Positions 32,099 to 44,149 of a stretch of DNA of 64,000 bases are shown here, one piece after another; position 1 is the first letter of the stretch, and each line of letters starts with the position of its first letter. The notes beneath the pieces were generated by a model. That model ran no database searches. It had not been told where the DNA came from and saw only the letters and a list, made by a program, of their open reading frames with translations. The DNA lies in contig JAYKKI010000014.1 in the NCBI GenBank assembly GCA_039881145.1, positions 126,501-190,500 on the forward strand, written 5' to 3'. The translations under genes and the position numbers were made by a program. Origin of the DNA: Druceiella hillmani. Lineage: Eukaryota; Arthropoda; Insecta; Lepidoptera; Hepialidae.

Positions 32099-32728
32099 AA
32101 TTTGCAGGAATGGAAGGAGGCCCTATTCCAATTATGGGTGTGGCACCTGGTTTGGCTGTCGGACATCCACCACGTGGTTCACCAGGCAGACCATCGCTCT
32201 CTGTAAAGCGAGGTCTCACAGTGCGACCCTTCACAGACCGAACACCTGGGCGAGATTTTGGACGGCCGCGGATGGAAGATGCGCGCACAGGCCAATTTTT
32301 GTCACTCGGACCCAGAGCATGTTTTCCTAGCGGGCAGGGGGCCATGACACCGACACAGGACCAGCGGACAAGGCCTCCTGGTGCAACTGGGCCTCGCGGT
32401 GAGCCTATCTTGCCAGCCGATCCTACTACCTGTGGTGCACCATCTGGAACACGATTACACTCATTACCTGAAACAGAGGGACGTACCGGAACGTCACTGG
32501 AGTTCCGCAGTGGGTATACTGCAGGGCGTGAACCAGCACCGCCAGCTGGACCTCGTCTACAGGTGCGGCCAGAATTACGCCGAATGCGTCCCGATCTTAG
32601 CCATCTACAACGTCCAGGCTTTGCCCCAGACCATCGCTTACTGGAACTCGGCACCATGCCCTCTATCAGTGTTATAGATGAAGCCAAACTCTGTGGAAGA
32701 GAACCAATTAAAAAATCTCAGGGTGAAG
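32099..32728 (+). CDS. Host gene, exon E: Pro/Arg/Gly-rich segment
   Basis: The acceptor TTTTTTTCAG ends at 32098 and the donor GTTTGT starts at 32729. 630 bases, open throughout, of which two complete the previous codon and one is passed on. It begins EFAGMEGGPIPIMGVAPGLA, then many short Pro-Gly/Arg blocks (HPPRGSPGRPSL, RTPGRDFGRPRM, RTRPPGATGPRG) and ends SVIDEAKLCGREPIKKSQGE. It is clearly GC-richer than the flanking intron, which with the open frame supports coding. Low-complexity and probably disordered; RxxSPGRP-like sites could be kinase targets (inference). A long frame on the opposite strand is a composition shadow. No folded domain recognised. Confidence 0.85.
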
Positions 32729-34747
32729 GTTTGTTTAATGTTTAACATTTTTAATTATTACATTTTTTTTCTTATGGATAGGTTTGCATACATGATAACT
32801 ATGAAATTGAGCCATAAGTAAGAGATGTAAAGATATTAAGTAAAGACATGCTATTCCATTCATAATTTTACAATGTTGGTATTTGTGCTCTTCTGTAAAT
32901 GCATCTAAAATTTTAAATATTACACTAGTTTTACGTTATAAAAAAATTAATCTGTTCAAGATAGGTTTAAAACTTTAGGCAATCTCTTGTATGAATCTAC
33001 TTTTGACTGGAAAATAGTTAATACAAGTTTATTTCAATAATTTACATATTATGTGTATTGATATTGGAAATATACTGTATTATTATTGACAAATTATCAG
33101 GTTTATCATAACTTGTCATAAAGGTGCTTTAGAAATAATTTTCAGTATAACAACAAATTTACAGATATATAATGAACAAAACCCTTATTAATTATCTGGT
33201 ACACATCTGATTGTAGCCCTGTTCCTGGCTCCAATTAAAAATTTGTCATATTTTTTTGATCTCAATAGAGAAGAGGTGGGTGAACAGGCAGGATGAAACA
33301 GCATAGGTGGGCGAACAGGGTGTGTATTCTAATTTCACACGTTGAAATTCTTCACAACAATGCCTGCGTGCTGCAGTAGTCGCAGAAATTCTAAATAAAT
33401 TATTTTTGATGAAAGGAACGAATATGTTATTCATTTTTAATTTTGAAATTTACCCTTTTTGATGCTGGGCTTATCATTTTTCATTCTCATCATTACTACA
33501 AATCTGTTTGATAATATATATTCATGAAACCATAACCTGTTGTCTCTTCATTGGTCTACAATCAGTGTTAATATAGTAAAATATACCTCTTTTTCAAAAA
33601 ATTGAGCTTTTCGGGACCATTTGAGCAAGCAATTTATAATTCTACCCTATTTCATTACATTTTATATATTTTTTCTGTTGATTCAAAATTATTTAGTGTG
33701 ACCAACCTTATCTCTGCAGTCCACTCATCTCGTATGCTTTTAACCCCGTTTTTCTAGTTAAAACACATCTTCCCTCAATATGTCACTGTTGAATTTCTTA
33801 TCTCAAACTCGTAATGCTTTATTCGCAATTTTTGCAGGGTAAAAATAATGTTTTGGGAATTTTACAAAACTTGTACATTAACATTAGCACTAGAAGAGTC
33901 AACGCCACCAATTTGACAAAAGGACAATTTTGATTGCAAGTACTTTTTTACCTATGTTTCAGTTTGTTTTCATATTTTATAACTTTTCCTAACTTATGAT
34001 TATTTAAGTTTCAACTTTCAGTATACAAGACATATTTACTCATACTTACTAAGACTGGGCACAGTCAATTTGATGATATATCAAATAGCTATCAGTATAA
34101 TAAATGTTTTGTTTTTACCCTCTTATCCTAACCTTTATTTATATTTTATGTTTGTTGACATTACCTTCAGTTTCAACTGATTCTTTGAAGTAATTTGCCT
34201 GTATTTATGTTATAATGAGTTCAACAATACCTTAAGTTTCAACTGATTCTTTGAAGTAATTTGCCCTGTATTTATGTTATAATGAGTTCGAATCGGTGAC
34301 TAAATACTTTGGAAATATAACAAGATTTATTGTGATTTCGTAATAAAGATGAAGATGCCTCGGGTGATGAAAGTGGCAGTGATTTATCGGCAGAAGTTTG
34401 TCAAAATGAAGGCACGGGCTTTCGGCCAGAGCTAGGAAGTGTTCTACATTCGAGGATTATGAAATGCACATTCCAACTCCAAATAAGATAGACACTGAAA
34501 TACAGGGCAGGAATTTGCATGGTGAAAGTGGTATACAAAGAAGTCGTGGCCTGGACCACCCATATGAAGAACTCGTGGTACCTGCACCCAGATCTGGGCA
34601 TGGCAGAAGAGCAGAATATTCTGGATGTACGTCCCACGGTGGAAGGTTGGTTCGGGCATAGTTATTGCCATGTGACAAGTGGGTAGTGATGGTGCTGAAT
34701 GGACATATATCCTTAGATACAATAATTAAAAATAGATTAAAAGAAAT
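32729..34747. other. Intron; short tandem duplication and one possible coding relic
   Basis: Contains a 66-base direct duplication (34162-34290). A GC-richer patch at 34350-34690 begins on the plus strand with DEDASGDESGSDLSAEVCQN, an acidic stretch reminiscent of transposase N-termini, but it breaks up quickly and I cannot assign it. Confidence 0.45.
34162..34290. repeat. 66-bp direct duplication
   Basis: TACCTTCAGTTTCAACTGAT...AATGAGTTC at 34162 is repeated from 34228 with very few changes (TACCTTAAG; TTGCCCTG for TTGCCTG). Confidence 0.9.
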
Positions 34748-37305
34748 TTTTTTTTTCCATTATATATGCTGCTCAACATAGCAATCTGTCATTGACATTT
34801 AGCTGCTTTTTTCTCTGACCAGTGTCTGCTTCTGACTTATTTTTTTAGTGGGAAAAGCCCATTGGCCTTTTCCACTATTCCTTTGGGAATCTGTTTAATA
34901 AGGCTTGGAACACTATTCCTCCTTAGTCTTGTATGTTGGGTGCTTCCGGATCCCGATAATTTAGAAGTCAGAGCATTCACATGATTGGCTAGTTTTTGCT
35001 GATAGTTTCCACTGCGTATGACAATTTCCTGTTTAACAGTTTTCAGCCTCAGATCTTGTATAATGTATTTATTATGGATGCCTTTTGGTATATTGAACAT
35101 AGATTTGATAGCTTTGGATTGAAACCTTTCTAGGATCTCAATGTTACTATTACTTGCCCCAGAGTTCAATTCCGTATGTCCAAACCAAAAATAGATTGCC
35201 ATTTTACTTTCGTTTGTAAGTTGGGACTTTCCTCCAATCAGCCAGTACATTGCTCTAAGCTTTGAGTCTAGATATTTCCTTTTGCTCCAGATTTGTTTCT
35301 GCCATGTCAGTCTTCTGTCCAGGTGCATGCCCAAGTATTTGGCAGTATCAGCATGTGGGATTTGTTCTCCATTTAATGTAATTCTTAAGGTAAAGGTAAC
35401 ATGTTTCTTAGGGTAAAGGTAACATGTGTAGATTTGCCTTGATTTGATTTTATTCTCCATGTCTTCATCCAGTCTTCGATTTCAGTTATGTGCTTCTGCA
35501 GATTTAATGTTGCAGTATCTGGATTTGCATTTACTGACAATATGGCTGTGTCATCAGCATATGTGGCAATGAAAGTATTGTCATCTATTGGAATATTAGC
35601 TGTGAATATAAGGTACAGCACTGGTCCCAGGATGCTACCCTGAGGTACACCCGATCAAATTTTGTGCAAATCTGAAGTTATTTTGTTGACTTTGACTTCG
35701 AAAGATCTTGTATTCAGATAGCTCTTCAAGATGAGGAAGAAGGAATGTGGCAAGTATTTTTTAATCTTGTAAAGCAGTCCATCGTGCCATACTCTATCGA
35801 AGGCTTGGCTTATGTCCAGAAAAACAGCTGAGCAGTATTTCTTAGGCTCCAAAATGTGGCTAATGGTATCTATAAGCCAATGTACCTGCTCTATGGTGGA
35901 GTGTTTTTGCCTAAAGCCAAATTGATAACCGGGCAGAATGGCATCCAAATGTGGGCGCATTCTGTTCAAGATAACCTTTTCAAAAAGTTTTCCCAGCAGA
36001 GGGAGAAGACTAATCGGTCTATAGGATGAGACCTCCTCTGGTGGTTTACCAGGCTTGGGAATCATGATCACTTGGGCGAGTTTCCATTGGGATGGATAGT
36101 AGGAGAGTCTTAGTCATGCGTTAAATATTGCTACCAGGAACATCATGCCCTTTCTTGGAAGATTGTTCAGCAGAACAGAGTCCAACAGATTATATCCCGG
36201 GGACTTCTTTTTCGGGAGGGCTTTGATCTCTCTTGCTATTTCAATCGGGCTCGCAGGCTTCAAAGGAAAGCATAGTTCGATTGGTGAATGAAGGTAAGAC
36301 ATTCTTTTCTCATCCTCGTTCTGGTCGTTACTATCCACAGTCGTGAAGACAGTATGTAGGTGTTCGGCAAATGCAGTCGCTTTTTCGCATTCGGATCTTG
36401 CCCAAGTTCTATTCCGTCCTCTCAAAGGTGGTATATGATTCTTAGGTTGCTTGAAGTTCTGGTGGCACGCCACAACGAATAGTTTGACTCCTTTTCTGCA
36501 GTGAGGTGAGTCAGGTGGTTTTGCAGACAGAGATTCTCGTGTTCTTTGATCATTTCTTTCAGCTGTTCTTTAGCTCTGTTAAGTCTTGCTTTATCTGAAG
36601 GATACCTGGTTCTGTGCCACTCTCTTTTCAGTTTACGCCGTTCTCGCACTTTCTCAATTATTTCTTTTAGGTATTCCTTTTGCTTGACCCTCGGTGTTCT
36701 TTCTGCATTTGACCGTGGAAGTAGAAGCAGCTGTGTGTATTAAGCAGTTGAATTTTTTAATATTAATCTCTAGATCGTCACCCGTCTTCAGTCGAACATT
36801 TAAAATCATACTATTTATGTATGTGTATTTTTGTTCCATGTATTTTTGTTATAAACATAATCTGGTGACTCAATTGGAACTATTTGTTTGTACAAGTTCA
36901 GGGTCGCTGGTGTATGGTCCGACGATAAATCCTCACTTTTTTCAATCTTTAGGTAGTTACTTCCTATGTTTCTTGTTATGTAGAAATCAAGCAAATCGGG
37001 TATTTTGTTTGGATCGGTGGGCCAGTATGTAAGTTCACCATGAGAGATACATTCAAGATTAAGATTTTTTGTGGCTTTATAAAGTTGTCTCCCACGTGGA
37101 TTAATCAGTCTTGATCCTCAAAATGTGTGCTTGGAGTTCGAATCGCCTCCACAAATAAATACAGGACTCAGTTGACCAAAGAATTGTTTAAATTCTTCAA
37201 CTCCCACTGAATGTCGCAGTGGGCAGTAAACCGCAGCGACTGCTGTTTTCACATTCTTATGTAGTAATTTAATTGATGTTGCCTGGATTTTTTCTGTCTT
37301 AGGGT
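34748..37305 (-). pseudogene. Jockey-clade LINE, 5'-truncated and decayed
   Basis: Minus strand. The apurinic endonuclease C-terminal half lies at about 37290-36860 (AAVYCPLRHSVGVEEFKQFF, ICGGDSNSKH, WPTDPNKIPDLLDFYITRNI, DLSSDHTPATL). A linker with RERRKLKREWHRTRYPSDKA is followed by RT: KSPGYNLLDSVLLNNLPRKG near 36200, IMIPKPGKPPEEVSSYRPIS at 36070, YQFGFRQKHSTIEQVHWLID, VFLDISQAFDRVWHDGLLYK, then a break near the PQGS block (35650), NTFIATYADDTAILS with the YADD box near 35560, and TAKYLGMHLDRRLTWQKQIW to the stop at 34837. An A-tail (T-run 34748-34757) marks the 3' end. Frame breaks near 36110, 35650 and 35400 inactivate it. It differs from the LINE at 22371. Confidence 0.9.
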
Positions 37306-38561
37306 ACTAGCGTAATAAAATAATTACGAATTGATTTGAGAAGCATGCGTAATACGCGTTTATCTACTGACAAATTTGCAATGATTTTTGATATATGGAA
37401 TAAATTTATTGAAAATTGTAAAATGTGTTACATTCCTGGAGTTTAAAGTTTTGGTTTTTATTGAATGTTGAGAGAAAGTATCTATGTGAAGGCTTTCCTT
37501 ATTTAGGAAAAGATGACGATTGCCTAAGTAATATTTCATTATCAGAACATGTAGTTATGAAATTGGTGCAACTCTACTTAAAAAAGGTTGAAAAATTATA
37601 AAGGAAATTTTTTTCACAACTCTGAAATTGGCCGGAAAGCTAAGAATTGAAAAATGAGTATAGTTGGAACGATCAAACGAGAAGTACCACCAATTTGTAG
37701 AAACATCTGTACACAAAGATATGAAATATTTATCTTGAAATTGGAGATTAATGCAACCCTAACTGTGTATATCAAGGTAAACCTGGAAAAATTGTCATTA
37801 TTTTGAGTACATCAAAATGTTAATATTGATACGGATTCAAAGAAGTTTCCTGAGACTGTTCAGTTTTATAACGAAACTAAAGTAGGTACATAATTAATTA
37901 TATGGCATGAAAATACACTGTAAGAACTGAAACTCGAAGATGGCCAGACCATGTCTTTTACAATATTTTAGATTTAGCTACCATAAATCCATGGATTACT
38001 TACTAAAAAGTTACAGTTGAAAACATTTGTCGCCATAATTACATCGTCTAATTCATGAGTGAATTTTGAACAGAGTACGTACATAAAAAAAATAGTTCAG
38101 CTGCCATTCAGTGATTAGATAATGTAGCCATTACTAAAGTAAATAAAAGATGTCAATGTGAAATTGATTCGAAATGTAAAAAAACCACACCTGCGAAACC
38201 TGTATGGTTTGCCAAAAAGCTGTTTGTAAAAGATACGTAAAACAAGACTATAAAAAAAATTTTATAAATGTGGTTCTATGTAATCAATGAATATAATAAA
38301 TTACAGTATTTAAACTTTATAATTTCGTTTGATTCAGAAACAGCCATTATTTTGATTATATTACTATCTGGGGATTGTATTCCGTCAATCTGCCAGTTGT
38401 AATCTTTGAAGGTATGGTATGATACACAACATTTGTTTAAACACTAGTGTTATTATATAGGCAGCTCGTTGCATTGTTGCCATATCATGCACATGGAAAG
38501 TATTCTGTTAATTAATGGCAGTCCTCGCTTGAAATTGGTAAATATTAAGTGTTCTATGCAG
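37306..38561. other. Intron, nothing recognised
   Basis: AT-rich, no relic recognised. Confidence 0.5.
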
Positions 38562-38661
38562 GAACCCTGTCAGTAGCTGGCTCTCCACAACCATTCAAAC
38601 CAGCGACCGATGCGCCCAGTGTTATCACGCGAATGCCGCATATGATGTCATCTCAATACAG
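38562..38661 (+). CDS. Host gene, exon F (100 bp)
   Basis: The acceptor GTTCTATGCAG ends at 38561 and the donor GTAATA starts at 38662. With G from exon E the reading is GTLSVAGSPQPFKPATDAPS, then VITRMPHMMSSQY and AG, which with the first G of exon G makes Arg. Other frames contain stops or lose phase with the neighbours. Ser/Pro-rich composition continues the surrounding segments. Both junctions agree in phase, which is the main support for this short exon. Confidence 0.75.
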
Positions 38662-39134
38662 GTAATATAATCATTGCAAATATTGAGCATCTATGTTTGT
38701 TTTGAGACATAAAATAGGTTAAACACTTTTGAGAACAAAATTTCAATGTTGGCTTGTTGACAATTAACATATATAAATAGTAGATAAAATTATTAGTGTA
38801 TATATAATAGTAGATAAAATTATTAGCTTTAGAGAATAAAATTTCAATTTTGGCACGTTAGTAATTAACATATATAAATAGTAGATAGAATTTAGAATGG
38901 TGAATGAATTGGATCAAAATTGTTGAAGACAACTTGTTTTTGACTATATTCTCTATACAATATTGAATTTATTTATTTGAAATACATAATGATATTATGT
39001 ATTCACAACAGGAAATCATTTTTTCTAGATTCAGTATTTTGTAATATAATAATAAAATTTGTTTCCAACCAAAGAATTATATCCAAAAAAGATATTTTCG
39101 ACTCACATAAAATGCGTTGTGGAAAGAAAGTTTT
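38662..39134. other. Intron with a short interrupted duplication
   Basis: AATTAACATATATAAATAGTAGATA recurs, whole or in part, at about 38763, 38802 and 38866. Nothing else recognised. Confidence 0.5.
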
Positions 39135-39540
39135 CAATAATTTTTGGATATTGAATATATTTGGTGTTAATTTTGTGAAATTCATTATTCACAATTAAAT
39201 GAAACTACGTGATGTAGTATTATTTCTACTTTCATTTCTTTACCACGGCCTAGGTTTTATTGTATTACAACATCTTTAGGTGGATTATTAGCAAAGATAA
39301 AAGAATCTTTGCTAATAGCCCACCTGAATATGTTGTAATACAACAAAACCTAGGTCAAGATAAAAGAAACTTTGCTAATAGCCCACCTGAATATGTTGTA
39401 ATACAACAAAACCTAGGTCAAGATAAAAGAAACTTTGCTAATAGCCCACCTGAATATGTTGTAATACAACAAAACCTAGGTCAAGATAAAAGAAACTGCT
39501 AATAGCCCACCTGAATATGTTGTAATACAACGAAACCTAT
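39135..39540 (+). repeat. Hammerhead-like repeat family: inverted copy plus 63-bp tandem array
   Basis: 39135-39290 is a minus-oriented copy of the family (tail CACAATTAAATGAAACTACG, then CCACGGCCTAGG, ACAACATCTTTAGGTGG). It is followed head-on by about four plus-oriented tandem units of 63 bases from about 39301 to 39535, each with GCTAATAGCCCACCTGAATA, TGTTGTAATACAAC, AAAACCTAGGTCAAGATAAA. Units are nearly identical. Since 63 is divisible by 3, a spurious frame of 21-residue repeats opens. The last unit keeps CAACGAAACCTA. Confidence 0.92.
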
Positions 39541-41289
39541 ATACCTATAACAAATGATTTCACTGCAATGATTTTTTTTCCCGTGCACGGCCAACGATAT
39601 ACATTGATTCGACACGCCGCATATTTTCACAATGTTTAACTTTTTGATTCGACATGTCGCATTTTTTTTCATAATTCAATACATTACATTTTTTTTATCC
39701 AGTATTTGAATTTTTGTAACTTATAACTTTTCTTTTAGAAATTTATGTTAGTTGATTTTAAATGAAAAATTAGTTTTTTATCTGTCATAGTTCACGAAAT
39801 ATTGAAAATTGGGTGAGAAATTGGTCTTTTCAAAATTTAATAACATTTGTTGATATCTCTTTATATAATTGTAAATAAAAAAATTATTTCTTCAATTAGG
39901 AAATTAAAATGTATGTTTTCATTGAAGTAATTTCAATAACAATTTCACTTTATCTTGTGTAATTGTCAAAAATTATCAATTAAATTGTTTCCCCCTGCAA
40001 ATGTAACAGTGACACATGTGATAAGATTGAACAATCTTCACGTTAAATGTACCATTGTATATTAATTACAAGTATTACCATGTAATCCAAAATTTTAAAA
40101 CATTTTATAAAATTTCTTCTTTCTTGAAATACAAATAATATAAACTTGCAAGCTATTTACTAAACCCTTGTCTTATGATAATTTTTTTTATTTTATTTTT
40201 AAGCATTTAATTAAATAAGCATGTGTTATTGCTTGTCAAAGTCCAGTTAAGTCGAATGAAACTTGTCAATTTGCACTCGAGAGATTAATATGGAGGGATC
40301 ATTAATACATTATTTCATTCCAGTTTTTTTAGTCAGCTCATGTAGATTTACATTTTGTCTCAGTGCGTTACATTGTTTGTACGAAACTATTTTTTGCAAA
40401 ATTTGGGATTATAAAAAAAACACAAATTTTAATTTAGAAAAATTACTGATTATTACATTAGATGAAATTATTTTTTGGGAGCTATAAGATGAAAAATAGC
40501 TTAAAAAATAATTTATGAACTGACCCATTTAGAATAAATTATTATTTTTCCAAAATATATGAATAAACACCAATTAATACAAGCCTTGCTATTAAGACAT
40601 ATTAGTATTGATATTTCAAAAAAGTCATGATATCATTTTTTAAATGAAAACTCTAGCAAACGATAAAATAGAACCAATACAATATTACTTCTTCGAAAAG
40701 TTTAAATTTTTTTAAACTCATCATTTTAACAAAAGCTACAAATATGGCAAATGCCTTGTGGATAACTGCTTGTGTACTTTTATTATAATTTTTTCTTCCC
40801 AAAAAAAGACACTACATATTACATCCCTTACAAATCCTTGTCTAGATGTTTGGCATAATTCACAAATGATAACTTCTAAAATAATAAAGTATTATACAGA
40901 ATATAAAATACTTGTAAGAAAGACAAGACATGTAAATAGGTAACTGTCTAAAAATTTATTTAAAACAATTATATTAAGGCAACATTGCTTTTAACACTGC
41001 AACATTTTAAAGCCATACATACATGTTTGTTAAAGTCGCTTAAAAATGCCCAGGAGGAGATAGAAAAAACTGACCTGTATGGAAGTGTTAAGCGTATAAA
41101 GTTTATCTTTATCCTTAAACGTTCAGGCGAAGTCTCACACTTTCAAAATGACTTCATTTTAATTTACATACCTCTGTCACTAAATTAATATCAATACACG
41201 TAAATTTAATATCAGTACAAAATAATATGATATTAAAGTATGTATTTACTAAACATGACCAAAAGTGAATCACTTTCGGAACCACCAGT
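39541..41289. other. Intron, AT-rich, nothing recognised
   Basis: No relic or named repeat. GATTCGACACGCCGCATATT and GATTCGACATGTCGCATTTT (39607 and 39646) form a loose pair. Confidence 0.5.
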
Positions 41290-42160
41290 TGAAGTCAACA
41301 TGTCGGAAGTAATTGAAAAATTTCACTATATTCACGGTCATGAAAGGTCAATGAATGAAGGTACATGACATCGCCGAGATAATAGATGTTTACACACACA
41401 GGCATGGCGCATAATATTCTACATGAAAAATTTGAAATGGAAAAGCTATGTGTGCTTTGGGTGCCACGATTGTTAACCACTAAAGAAAAACGCACATAAA
41501 AAAACATTTCAAAGCAGTGTTTGTCGATACTTAAGCGCAATCCAGAAAACTCCGTCACTACAAAATTGGCATCACCATTACATACCCAAATCAAAACAGC
41601 AATTGAAGTGTGTAAGGCACCGATAAAAGCATTCCAGAGAAGACATAGATTGTTTTGTCAGCGACAATACTAATGGTCACTGTATTTTGGGATCTACAAG
41701 AAAATATTTGCATCGACTATTTACACAGGAGTCATACAGTCACGGAAGAATATTATACAATACGCAACCATTTATGTGGATGAAGAGCTGCAAACAAAAA
41801 CAGTTAAGTTTGTGTACAAAAAGTTATCTCCAATCACAACACTCTCCTCCTCAGTCACAATGATAAAATTGCATCAATTAAGATTCAAAGTACCACCTTA
41901 AACACCCTATTCTCCCAACCTAACTCCTTGTGACTTCTTCCAAACTTCAAGATCTGACTCATAAATACAAGATTTTTGTCAGATGAGATCATTGGCAGCT
42001 GTAAATGAGTATTTCCAAAGACTCAATACTTGCTTTTTTCTGAAAAATTATAATATTGCTAAACCAAGTGAAAATTGAATTTAAATAAAGTTTTACTACT
42101 TTTTTACCTTACTTATTAAACAAGTCTCGTATTTGTCTATTTTTAGTGTTTGCGTATCGC
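41290..42160 (+). pseudogene. mariner-like transposase, heavily decayed
   Basis: Plus-strand fragments in family order: AEIVDVYTHRHGA near 41380 in the helix-turn-helix position, ITYPNQNSN/HYIPKSKQQL near 41580 (HHYTPESKQQ-type), MVTVFWDLQENICIDYLHRS and HTVTEEYY at about 41670-41755, and HPILPT-LLVTSSKL at about 41905-41950 where HPPYSPDLAPCDF is expected. Frames shift several times, with many stops. Terminal repeats not identified. Much older than the copy at 28965. Confidence 0.6.
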
Positions 42161-42672
42161 TCTTGTTATAAAACATGAGTGAAATTATAGATTTTGTATG
42201 TGTGCATAGTTCGCATGACAATATAATTAGACACTTTCATATAATAAAAATCCAACATGGCGACACAAATCTGGCAACCGTGTACTATGGTCCAATTCCA
42301 CTAAAATTGGTATCTGAGCATTTTGAATGTTGCAAGTTGTGTTCTTTTTTACACTTGTATACCTATATAAATATACAATGTGAATTTCAAACCATTCGAC
42401 ATTAAATGAGTCCTCATATAACATATTATATTCCTTAACCATACTCCAAAAATCAATTAACCAAATTCTGTATGTTAGTCACAGGGATAGTTTTAAGTGA
42501 TTTGTAATTTCACATACAATGTATTTTCACCAAGAATTCGCTAGGCCAATATTCATTACCACATAGACACGTTCGCATAAAGTTGTTTTATTACTTAATT
42601 ACAGGCAAATAGTAAAATAATTCTTATGTCATAAGAGTCATAATACGATTCGAGTCCCCCACGAAAGCAAAA

Positions 42673-44145
42673 AGGTCTCTGTAATCCGGACTCCCGCTTA
42701 TTTGGTGATCCCTGTAATCCGGATGGGCGGCGGCGGTGAGCGCGGGGTCGTTCGCGGGGGAAGTGGGAGGTACGGGTTGCCATGTGTCAATCTGTTGTCA
42801 TTGTCAGTCTTTTGTCAATCACTCTGTGTAAGTGTTGGCAAATTTATCACACTGACAACATGTTGCCGCCATGTAAACATTCAACATTGGCATTAAAAGA
42901 CAAATTGCGTATTACAGAAATGTTAGATAAAGATGACAGCTATCCTGTCATTGCTCAGAAGTTTGGTATAGGCAAGTGAAACTGTAGGCAATATAAAGAA
43001 GAACAAATATAAAATCGTGAAATTTGTTAGCCTAACAGAACTTGCACGAAAATACTGAAGAAGTCGGAAAATTCCGTTTTAGAAGATGCTTTGTTTACAT
43101 GGTTTTTGCAACCTAAGGCAATTGGATCATTTGAACAAGAGTTTCAGAAGGTTATTTGAAAAAAAAATTTAACAGCGGAACAGGTTTACAATGCTGATGT
43201 ATCTGGTTTATACTGGCGATTGTTGCCCGAACATACTTTAGCCTCTGATAATGAGCAGTCAGCATCCGAGAGGAAAATGATCAAGGTGAGAGTCACATTT
43301 ATGTCTTGTGGTAATGCATCTGGAACCCATAAACTTCAATTGCTTGTTGTCAGAAAATAAAAAAAAACCTGCGGGCATTTAAATCAGCACGTCTCCCAGT
43401 TTGTTACAACCAATAGATCAGAATGTTATACAAAGTGTGAAGATAAATGAAATTGTCTGGCATCATGCAGTGAAAACCTTGTGGATTGCTGGAAGGATGT
43501 TAAAGCATCCCTAATTAAAAAATCATGGAAGAATTTGCACCCTGGATTTCTCACTGATAATGACTATGAACCAGAAGATGATGTTCCTTTAGCCGAGCTT
43601 TTCACTATATTGAGGGAGCCCAATGATGGTTAAATAAGTGAAGCAGAAGCTCAAGAATGGGCTGCCGGGGGTGTCGACATAGAGCTATGAAGATATAAGA
43701 GTGTTAACTGATGCGGAATTGGGCAAGCGGCAATGTGTGTGAGCAAGATGACAATAAAAGTGTTGAAGTTATCACCTCCAAAAAAGTTGGAAATTCAGAG
43801 GCAGTGGGAGTTTTAAACACTGCTTTGAAATGGGTTGAAAATAGCGAATTTGATAGCCACGGAGTTATGTTTCTTCGTCGACTTAGAGACAGTACTTTTG
43901 AAATGAAGTGTGAAAATTAGAAGCAGAAGAGTATCACAGACTTTTTCAAGAAGAATAAACTTTTATGGTTTTTTTTAAAATCCTTTCAAGTGCTCAAATT
44001 TCTTACATGTTTGTAATTTTTTACATGTACATTTGTATGTACATATTCTTATCTTGTTTGTCTTTAATTTTATATTTTAATGAATGCAACTAAAGTTAAA
44101 CATATGTTTTATTCTCATACTATAATCCAGACACCTCTATAAACC
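42673..44145 (+). pseudogene. Tigger/jerky-type (pogo) transposase and element remains
   Basis: Plus strand. The CENP-B-like N-terminal helix-turn-helix LALKDKLRITEMLDKDDSYP, VIAQKFGIGK lies at about 42885-42978. GLYWRLLPEHTL-type and SASERKMIKVRVTFMSCGNA, SGTHKLQLLVV (DDE core) fall at about 43205-43360. Then come SLLQPIDQNVIQSVKINEIV near 43400, WKNLHPGFLTDNDYEPEDDV at 43530, and KQKSITDFFKK near 43925, a PCNA-binding-like tail usual in this group. Several stops and shifts separate the blocks. TCTGTAATCCGGAC on the left (42675) and the reverse complement of TATAATCCAGACACCTCTAT on the right (44117) fit pogo-type terminal repeats. Confidence 0.8.
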
Positions 44146-44149
44146 GAAG

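Noticed and set aside
32064..32687. 207-codon minus-strand frame overlapping exon E
   Set aside because: Opposite-strand shadow of a GC-rich, Arg/Pro-rich exon. It has no splice or family support, whereas the plus frame joins six other exons in phase. The same holds for the minus frames at 50079-50705.
34350..34690. Possible piggyBac N-terminus (acidic DEDASGDESGSD stretch) on the plus strand
   Set aside because: Only an acidic run. The following sequence does not continue with any block of the family, so it was not listed as a relic.
39260..39502. An 80-codon frame with a 21-residue repeat (ANSPPEYVVIQQNLGQDK)
   Set aside because: It exists only because the 63-base DNA unit is divisible by three. 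Non-tandem copies of the same repeat have no such frame.
39285..39540. CRISPR-like array
   Set aside because: Units are directly adjacent with no unique spacers, and the genome is eukaryotic.
40985..41188. 67-codon frame with a charged segment
   Set aside because: Short, AT-rich, no motif, no splice context.
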